A program made the translations under genes and the position numbers. 12,746 nucleotides of DNA from contig CABQLI010000065.1 in the NCBI GenBank assembly GCA_902464965.1, positions 1-12,746 on the forward strand. Reading direction: 5' to 3'. The first letter of the stretch is position 1; each line of letters begins with the position of its first letter. The notes under the pieces were generated by a model. It made no database searches and had not been told where the DNA came from. It was given only the letters and a program-made list of their open reading frames with translations. Source of the DNA: an uncultured Collinsella sp. Lineage in GTDB: Bacteria > Actinomycetota > Coriobacteriia > Coriobacteriales > Coriobacteriaceae. Positions 7,689 through 12,746 of the stretch are shown piece by piece.

Positions 7689-7886
7689 GTCGGTCCTCCG
7701 AACAAAGGTTATAGCCATAGCATGGGTCGACCCCGCGCACATTAACCTTCAGGTTGAAAGTAAATGCAAAGGTAAACCGTATTATGGTTGCACATTATGA
7801 ACGTATCAGTCAAATAATTGACCGTGAAAACCAAACAAACCAGATAAACGGCGTGGTATGACCCCTCAACAAAGCATCAACCAGCG
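7689..7886 (-). promoter_or_regulatory. AT-rich ftsZ upstream region with two palindromes
   Basis: This 198-base gap is clearly richer in A/T than its surroundings (about 63% over 7741-7860 by hand count) and probably holds ftsZ promoters. It contains GTCAA-ATAA-TTGAC (7809-7822) and AACCT-TC-AGGTT (7744-7755), both operator-like. On the minus strand two CATAAT boxes (7794-7799 and 7781-7786) and a TTGACT (7808-7813) are present, but the spacings (8 and 21 bases) are not standard, so no single promoter can be fixed. The stretch near the ftsZ start carries the GGAGG ribosome site. No small ORF is convincing here. Confidence 0.4.
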
Positions 7887-9143
7887 CTACGAGGTCGGAG
7901 CGTTCCTAAATGTATAGTTACCCGGAGAGCGCACATTGATATACGTTACGCCCTCTACCTGCGAAAGCAGCTTGGTGACTACGCGCTCCTTCTTGACGAT
8001 ATCGTTCGAATCACCCAGCGACACCTCAATGCCGTTATTGAGGTTTGCCGAGATGGCTTCGACCGAAGGCGTGGAAATATCCTTGACTTGTCCCAAGAAC
8101 TCGCTCGAAAAACCACGCACATAATCCAAGCCAGCCTTAACGGCCTTGGAGCTCACCGCCTGGCCGGAAACCGGAGCGACATCCGCCGAGACATCAGTCA
8201 ACAACACCGCGCCATAGTGCTTAGCGAGCGCCAGCGCGGCATCAATGCCGGTCAGGGTATTTGAGCCCTGCCCTGTCGTGATGACGTTGCCCTGGTCATC
8301 CACTTCGACCGACGTCGACAGCGGGGCGATCCAGGTGTCATCATCCCCGATGGCCCAGGCAAGGTCATCGGAGCTGATATAGGCAATTGCGATGACCTTG
8401 CGCTCCATAGGCGTAATGATGAGCGTATGCGGGAACTGGCGCTGGACATCCACGCCCGAGACCCACGGGTTCTGCTTGAGGTCCTCGGTAATCTGGTCGG
8501 GATCGACGTTAAAAAGCGACGTTCCCTCGGGCAAATCGATCAGCTGGATAGCATCGTGCTTCGTCACATGCTCGCTGCCTTGAATCTGAATATCAGTGGC
8601 GGTAAACAATCCAGAGTTGATCACCACGACGGCAACGACGACGAGCACGGCCAAGACGGCCAGAACGCCGCCCACGATTTTGCCTTTGCCTGTAACGAGA
8701 GAAGCGGCGTCTGACGTTTTATTTGCCATCGCCCCAAGTGAAGACAACGGGTTGACGCCTTTTTTACCCGAAGGCTTCTTGGCGGTAGCCGGCACCGATG
8801 TCAGCGAGCGCGGTTTCGATGCGCCCAGCGTGCGACCCGGACGCGCTGCCTTAGTTCCCGTCGAGGGCTTAGGAGTTGCCATGGGACGGGCAGGCTTGGC
8901 GCCCATAACAGGCTTTGACGTCACCGAGGGACGCGAGGACTTTTTTGCGGCCGGACGATTACCGAGCTGAGAGCCGACGACCGGACGACTGGTCTGTCGA
9001 GCATGCCCGACAGACTTAGAGTGCGCGATGGTATTGCGTTGAGGTTTGGCAGGCGCGCCGGAACGCCCTCCGGCGCGGCGGAAGGTGGGTTTCGATGCTC
9101 TAGAAGCCGAGGAATTTAACTTCCGGTCTGAGCTCGATGCCAT
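7887..9143 (-). CDS. ftsQ: FtsQ/DivIB-family divisome protein
   Basis: A 418-residue single-pass membrane protein. Residues 1 to about 154 are cytoplasmic, low complexity and strongly basic (rich in Ser, Ala, Pro, Lys, Arg). A membrane helix follows at about 156-176. Next come the extracellular POTRA domain (about 182-250, starting TATDIQIQGSEHVT and including SLFNVDPDQI and NPWV..V.VQRQFP..L.I) and the FtsQ beta domain to the C-terminus. FtsQ/DivIB scaffolds FtsL/FtsB-like proteins and helps activate septal synthesis. The tail is several times longer than in E. coli, which makes the protein longer than the usual 250-330 residues. The ATG at 9141-9143 has GGGAGG 3 bases upstream and lies inside murB, overlapping it by 44 bases in another frame. 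Confidence 0.92.
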   Translation of the reverse strand: MASSSDRKLNSSASRASKPTFRRAGGRSGAPAKPQRNTIAHSKSVGHARQTSRPVVGSQLGNRPAAKKSSRPSVTSKPVMGAKPARPMATPKPSTGTKAARPGRTLGASKPRSLTSVPATAKKPSGKKGVNPLSSLGAMANKTSDAASLVTGKGKIVGGVLAVLAVLVVVAVVVINSGLFTATDIQIQGSEHVTKHDAIQLIDLPEGTSLFNVDPDQITEDLKQNPWVSGVDVQRQFPHTLIITPMERKVIAIAYISSDDLAWAIGDDDTWIAPLSTSVEVDDQGNVITTGQGSNTLTGIDAALALAKHYGAVLLTDVSADVAPVSGQAVSSKAVKAGLDYVRGFSSEFLGQVKDISTPSVEAISANLNNGIEVSLGDSNDIVKKERVVTKLLSQVEGVTYINVRSPGNYTFRNAPTS

Positions 9144-10011
9144 ACGCCTCCCTCACCTTTCCGTGCACATGTCTGATAACCGCGGCAACGTCATCGGCCG
9201 AGGCAGTTCCGTTATTAACGATAAAATTAGCGTGAACGGGCGAAACTTCCGCACCGCCAATCGAAAAACCCTTTAATCCACAATCCTCGATAAGCTTGCC
9301 CACACTCGCATCGGGCGGGTTGCGAAAGACTGACCCGCAGGATGCGCGACCCATGGGCTGCGTACGTTTGCGCCTCGTCAGGTACCGCTCCATGCGCTCG
9401 CGAATGTCGGCCTTGGGCGCCGGTTTAAGCTTAAGCACGCACTCGAGGATGATCTCATTGCGGGGAAGGCTACATTCTCGGTAGCCCCAAGTGATCTCGG
9501 ACCCCGCATAATGCTTGATACCGGATGCCGGGTCAAACGTTACGACATCCTCAACCAGCGAGCCAATCCACTCGGTCCGTGTGCCTGCATTCATAGATAT
9601 CGCACCGCCAACCGAACCAGGGATGCCAACGGCAAACTCAAGGCCCGAGAGGCTACGCGACAGGGCATCGTTGACCAGGCGCGCAAACATCACGCCCGCA
9701 CCGACCGTCAGCGTACAACCGTCATCGGCAACAACCGTGCGCTGAAACTCACGTCCGAGCGAAATGACGGCACCGCGATAACCGCCATCGGCAACCAGCA
9801 GATTGGAGCCCTTGCCGATGATGACCCACGGCACCTGCTCGCGATCGAGCACCGCCACGGCGCGGCGGAGGGCATGATAGCTATGGCACGTCACAAAGAG
9901 GTCAGCCTTGCCGCCGATACGATAGCTCGTATGACGCGCAAGGCGCTCGTCCTCGATCACATCCGTGTCGATCATGCCCGAGAGCGCCATGACGGCGTTA
10001 AACAGACCCAT
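9100..10011 (-). CDS. murB: MurB, UDP-N-acetylenolpyruvoylglucosamine reductase
   Basis: A 303-residue FAD enzyme that reduces UDP-GlcNAc-enolpyruvate to UDP-MurNAc with NADPH, the second committed step of peptidoglycan precursor synthesis in the cytoplasm. The FAD-binding part shows HTSYRIGGKADLFV (27-40), IGKGSNLLVADGG (65-77) and the FAVGIPGSVGGAISMNAG block (126-143). Catalytic residues visible are R178 in YREC, S227 in CGSVFRNP and E297 in LRPEVKFLG. The short form of the substrate-binding domain suggests type II MurB. The ATG at 10009-10011 lies 5 bases after the murC stop with no clear ribosome site, so coupled translation is likely. In-frame ATGs at 9990 and 9975 are alternatives. The 3' end overlaps ftsQ by 44 bases. 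Confidence 0.97.
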   Translation of the reverse strand: MGLFNAVMALSGMIDTDVIEDERLARHTSYRIGGKADLFVTCHSYHALRRAVAVLDREQVPWVIIGKGSNLLVADGGYRGAVISLGREFQRTVVADDGCTLTVGAGVMFARLVNDALSRSLSGLEFAVGIPGSVGGAISMNAGTRTEWIGSLVEDVVTFDPASGIKHYAGSEITWGYRECSLPRNEIILECVLKLKPAPKADIRERMERYLTRRKRTQPMGRASCGSVFRNPPDASVGKLIEDCGLKGFSIGGAEVSPVHANFIVNNGTASADDVAAVIRHVHGKVREAYGIELRPEVKFLGF

Positions 10012-10016
10012 TAGAC

Positions 10017-11435
10017 TTAAGCGTCTTTCTTGGCAGTCAAATACTCGATAAACTCGGGGCCGACGGTCGTAACGTCACCGGCACCCATAGTGAGCAGCAA
10101 GTCGCCCTCGCCCACCATCTGCTCGAGCTCCTGATTGAGCTCAAGACGGCTGGAGCAGTACACGACCTCCTTGCCAGGATGCTTGGCGCGCACGGTATCG
10201 GCGAGCATCTTAGAGGTAACACCCGGAATGGGCATCTCGCCAGCCGAGAACACATCAATCAGCAGCAGTTTATCGGCATTGGCAAATGCATCGGCAAAGT
10301 CGTCGCACAGGGCCTGCAGACGCGAATAACGGTGCGGCTGGAACACGACGTCGACATGCTTGTAGCCCAGCGACGAAGCGGCAGCAAGCGTCGCCTTGAT
10401 CTCGGTGGGGTGATGGCCGTAATCATCAACCACGGTGATGCCATCGATATCGCCCACGTGGGTAAAGCGACGGCGGACGCCCTCAAAGCTCGAGAGCGCC
10501 TTGGCGGCGGCGTCGATGTCAAGGCCCAGGACATGGGCGACGGTGAGCACCGCCGTGGCGTTGAGCATGTTGTGGCGACCGGGATTGCTCTTGATCTCCA
10601 CGGCATGCTCAGTGCCATCCTCAAAGCGAACGATAAAGTCACTCTGGATGCCCTTGACATCCGGGTGCACGCAGACGATGTCGTTGCTCTCGGCAAAGCC
10701 GTAGGAAAGCACGTGACGGCCCGTCGACTTGGCGAGCTCGACCAGATGCGGGTCCTCACCGCAGACGATGACGGTGCCGTCCTCGCCCACCAGGCTCATG
10801 AATTTGGCGAAAGTTGCCTCAATCTCCTCGATACCCGAGTAGTGATCGAGGTGGTCGGCCTCGACGTTGGTCACAATGACCACGTTGGGGTTCAGGAACA
10901 GGAAGGAGCTGTCGGACTCGTCGGCCTCGGCGACAAAGTAGTCGCCCGAGCCGTTCTTGCCGTTCGTGTCATAGCCCTCGACGATGCCACCGATCAGGAA
11001 GCTCGGATCCAGACCCATGCGGTCGAGCATGGTGGCGCACATCGAAGACGTGGTGGTCTTGCCATGCGTGCCGGCAACAGCGACGGTGGTGTAGCCGTGG
11101 CCCAAAGCAGAGAGCATCTTGGCACGGGGCCACACGGGAATACCAAGCTCGCGAGCGCGCACGAGTTCAGGGTTGGACTCCGGAATAGCGGTGGAGACAA
11201 CAACCACGTCGGGCTTGACCTCGTCGATCGTGGCGGCCTCATGGCCCACATGCACCTTCACACCAGCGCGGGTAAGCTGGCGGATATAACGTGACGTCTT
11301 AAGGTCGGAGCCGGTAACGGCATAACCGCGCTCGTGCAGAACGAGGGCGATGCCGCTCATGCCGGCGCCGCCGATACCGATAAAGTGGGCGCTCTTAAAC
11401 TCGGGCGCGGAGGTTGCAGTCTGGGAATCAGCCAT
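10017..11435 (-). CDS. murC: MurC, UDP-N-acetylmuramate--L-alanine ligase
   Basis: A 472-residue Mur ligase that adds L-Ala to UDP-MurNAc using ATP in the cytoplasm. Motifs in order are the N-terminal UDP-binding FIGIGGAGMSGIA (18-30), P-loop AVAGTHGKTTTSS (119-131), EADESDSSF (170-178), NVEADHLDHY (190-199), RRRFTHVG in the central domain (321-328), and DDYGHHPTEI (337-346) with FQPHRYSR in the C-terminal domain. The ATG at 11433-11435 is chosen as it is the first ATG after the AAGGAG at 11447-11452 (11 bases, slightly long). An upstream in-frame GTG at 11462 has no ribosome site. The product feeds downstream Mur ligases; PgeF, encoded downstream of ftsZ, polices this same residue. Confidence 0.98.
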   Translation of the reverse strand: MADSQTATSAPEFKSAHFIGIGGAGMSGIALVLHERGYAVTGSDLKTSRYIRQLTRAGVKVHVGHEAATIDEVKPDVVVVSTAIPESNPELVRARELGIPVWPRAKMLSALGHGYTTVAVAGTHGKTTTSSMCATMLDRMGLDPSFLIGGIVEGYDTNGKNGSGDYFVAEADESDSSFLFLNPNVVIVTNVEADHLDHYSGIEEIEATFAKFMSLVGEDGTVIVCGEDPHLVELAKSTGRHVLSYGFAESNDIVCVHPDVKGIQSDFIVRFEDGTEHAVEIKSNPGRHNMLNATAVLTVAHVLGLDIDAAAKALSSFEGVRRRFTHVGDIDGITVVDDYGHHPTEIKATLAAASSLGYKHVDVVFQPHRYSRLQALCDDFADAFANADKLLLIDVFSAGEMPIPGVTSKMLADTVRAKHPGKEVVYCSSRLELNQELEQMVGEGDLLLTMGAGDVTTVGPEFIEYLTAKKDA

Positions 11436-11532
11436 GTGCTCGTGTACTCCTTGCGTAAACACTGCCTGTAACCCGTTAACTGTACCGCACCTACCGCATC
11501 AGCGCGAGGGCGACCGACGATATCCCGTCTAA
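11436..11532 (-). other. 97-base murG-murC gap with a short direct repeat
   Basis: The gap holds the murC ribosome site and a tandem TACCGCA (11483-11489 and 11492-11498, 9-base period; TGCGGTA on the transcribed strand). Near-repeats GTTAAC and GTTACA are next to it. No clear promoter or terminator is seen, so read-through from murG is expected. The repeat could be a protein-binding site or chance. Confidence 0.25.
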
Positions 11533-12648
11533 CTAACGCAAACCCTCTACCGCATCCGCCAGAAGAGCGGCGGCCCTATCCTGAGCCAGACCACGCGCCG
11601 CCTGACGCATGGCGTCGCGCGCCGCCGCGTCATCGACCAGGTGCAGCAGTTCATCGGCAAAGGCAAAACCGTCGATATCGGCATCGGCGCAGAGCACGCC
11701 GGCCCCGGCGTCGACCAGATAACGGGCATTGGTGGTTTGGTGGTCGGCCGTCGCATGCGGATACGGCACGAGCACCGAAGGTACGGCGAGCGCAGCGATC
11801 TCGGCCACGCTCGATGCGCCCGAACGCGAGAGCACCAAATCGGCAGCAGCCAGCATATCGCCCATGTTGTCGATGTAAGACTGGACGCGGTAACGCTTCG
11901 CCTCCTCGGGCGTCAGCGCCAAAGCGCGCTCGGTCTCCTCAAAGCCGTCGGCACCCGTCGAATGCAACACATAGAGGTTCTTGCGCGAAAGCAGCTCGTT
12001 TTTGAGCGAAACCACGCGCTCGTTGAGGTGCTGGGCGCCAAGTGAACCGCCAAAGACGAGCAGCAGCGTAGCGTCCTCGGGAACGCCAAGTGCCTTGCGG
12101 CCGCGAGCGCGATCGCCCTCGATCACCGAGCGACGTACGGGGTTGCCGGTCATGAGCACGTGGTCAGGGTCACCTTCGCGCTCAAAGACCGAACGCGCTG
12201 CCGGCACCGAGATGCACACGCGGGCGGCGTGGGAGTTCATCATCTTGTTGGCCAGGCCCGGAACAGAGTTCTGCTCATGCAGCAGATACGGAACGCCCGC
12301 GCCCTTGCACCACCCCAGCAGCGGAACCTCGACATAGGCACCAAAACCAATGGCGGCATCGGGCTTGCCGACCTTTGAAAAATGACTGGCGAGCGCACGC
12401 TTGGCTTTGTTGACACGCCACAGCGAGGTCAGCGCCGTCCAAGGACGGGAGCGGTCGAAGCCCGTGACCGTAATGGGCACAAAATCAAACCCAGCCTCGG
12501 GGACCAGACGACCCTCGAGCTTGCGCGACTGGCCCACGAACACAACGTGGTGGCCACGGTCACGCAGCTCTTCGGCCAAGGCGAGCGCGGGGTTGATGTG
12601 CCCTGCCGTGCCGCCGGCTGCAATAGCAACGGTCATTTTATCGGTCAT
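11533..12648 (-). CDS. murG: MurG, lipid II synthase (GlcNAc transferase)
   Basis: A 371-residue GT28 glycosyltransferase that transfers GlcNAc from UDP-GlcNAc to lipid I at the inner membrane face, making lipid II. N-terminal G-loop GGTAGHINP (12-20), GFGAYVEVP (101-109; the usual form is GFGGYVS) and HEQNSVPGLAN (124-134) bind lipid I. The C-terminal domain shows TGNPVR, G-loop GGSLGAQHLN (200-209), SRSGASSVAE (274-283) and PHATADHQTTNA (297-308) for the UDP-sugar. The ATG at 12646-12648 has AAGGGA 6 bases upstream. The ATG at 12634-12636 is a nearby alternative lacking that site, and a GTG at 12666 has no support. It starts inside the 3' end of a probable upstream gene and precedes murC by 97 bases. 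Confidence 0.97.
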   Translation of the reverse strand: MTDKMTVAIAAGGTAGHINPALALAEELRDRGHHVVFVGQSRKLEGRLVPEAGFDFVPITVTGFDRSRPWTALTSLWRVNKAKRALASHFSKVGKPDAAIGFGAYVEVPLLGWCKGAGVPYLLHEQNSVPGLANKMMNSHAARVCISVPAARSVFEREGDPDHVLMTGNPVRRSVIEGDRARGRKALGVPEDATLLLVFGGSLGAQHLNERVVSLKNELLSRKNLYVLHSTGADGFEETERALALTPEEAKRYRVQSYIDNMGDMLAAADLVLSRSGASSVAEIAALAVPSVLVPYPHATADHQTTNARYLVDAGAGVLCADADIDGFAFADELLHLVDDAAARDAMRQAARGLAQDRAAALLADAVEGLR

Positions 12649-12746
12649 GGTAGTCCCTTCGTACACGCGGTCCCTGGCCGTCGGTACGCAGACGCGCCGA
12701 CGGGTCTGAGTTCAAATCGATTCGATTATATCCGCCGCCCGCATTG
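12638..12746 (-). CDS. Probable C-terminal tail of an upstream division gene (ftsW expected), partial
   Basis: One minus-strand frame is open from the window edge to a TAA at 12638-12640, giving a 35-residue polar, Arg/Asp-rich tail ending in PRVRRDYHDR. The stop falls between the two possible murG ATGs, an 11-base overlap with murG as is common in mur/fts operons. FtsW usually precedes murG and often has such a charged cytoplasmic tail. The residues alone are not diagnostic, so the FtsW assignment rests on gene order only. The alternative is non-coding leader: the other two frames close early, and 36 open codons in GC-rich DNA are weak evidence. Confidence 0.45.
   Translation of the reverse strand, partial: NAGGGYNRIDLNSDPSARLRTDGQGPRVRRDYHDR
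12678..12730 (-). promoter_or_regulatory. TATAAT box and hairpin upstream of murG
   Basis: On the minus strand a perfect TATAAT (12725-12730) lies about 77 bases before the murG ATG; its -35 would be outside the window. Downstream of it, CCGTCGG and CCGACGG (arms 12697-12703 and 12678-12684, 12-base loop) form a perfect 7-bp hairpin with no U-run. These could be a murG-proximal promoter and a leader structure, or simply sequence inside the 3' end of the upstream gene. Confidence 0.25.

Noticed and set aside
6450..7745. 431-codon plus-strand frame opposite ftsZ
   Set aside because: It mirrors ftsZ exactly, has a Gly/Asp/Leu-biased composition typical of an antisense shadow in GC-rich coding DNA, and shows no recognisable motif. 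Similar shadows lie opposite murC (10179-11294), pstS (4687-5580), phoU (967-1734) and pgeF (5547-6194).
12690..12730. Possible tRNA 3' end on the plus strand (GTTCAAATC resembling a T-loop)
   Set aside because: The flanking bases do not form a 5-bp T-stem (only the closing G-C pairs), no acceptor or anticodon arm is visible, and no CCA follows.

Overview
The window is almost entirely coding, and every recognisable gene lies on the minus strand, so transcription runs from high to low coordinates. It looks like a chromosomal stretch of a moderately GC-rich Gram-positive actinobacterium. FtsZ carries the GEGGGTGTG form of the tubulin signature that I know from actinobacteria such as Mycobacterium. 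FtsZ is tied to SepF with no FtsA visible, and the pgeF/yggS/sepF neighbours of ftsZ are those of Gram-positive division clusters. My best guess is the Coriobacteriia (Collinsella-like); this is recalled from gene order and protein style and was not searched.

In the direction of transcription the layout is as follows. (1) A probable C-terminal tail of an upstream gene (ftsW expected) enters at 12746. (2) The peptidoglycan/division block follows: murG, murC, murB, ftsQ, ftsZ. It ends in a strong intrinsic terminator at 6475-6507. (3) A new transcription unit starts upstream of pgeF and runs pgeF - pstS - pstC - pstA - pstB - phoU - yggS - sepF, with sepF cut by the window start.

The first block makes lipid II and the septum. 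MurC, MurB and MurG are cytoplasmic precursor enzymes, FtsQ is the membrane scaffold of the divisome, FtsZ is the ring GTPase, and SepF is the FtsZ membrane anchor. PgeF corrects L-Ser misincorporation at the UDP-MurNAc-L-Ala position (known for its family). PstSCAB is a complete high-affinity phosphate ABC importer with its PhoU regulator. YggS is the PLP homeostasis protein that normally sits between pgeF and sepF.

The main oddity is positional. The complete pst-phoU operon sits between pgeF (ylmD) and yggS (ylmE), and pstS overlaps the pgeF stop by ATGA. Other points worth a look are a PhoU that lacks one acidic residue in each metal motif and has a long acidic tail, a FtsQ with about 155 basic low-complexity residues before its membrane helix, and operator-like palindromes upstream of ftsZ and pgeF. 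I see no mobile element, CRISPR array, tRNA or rRNA, no convincing plus-strand gene, and no wholly new system. No gap between genes exceeds about 210 bases.
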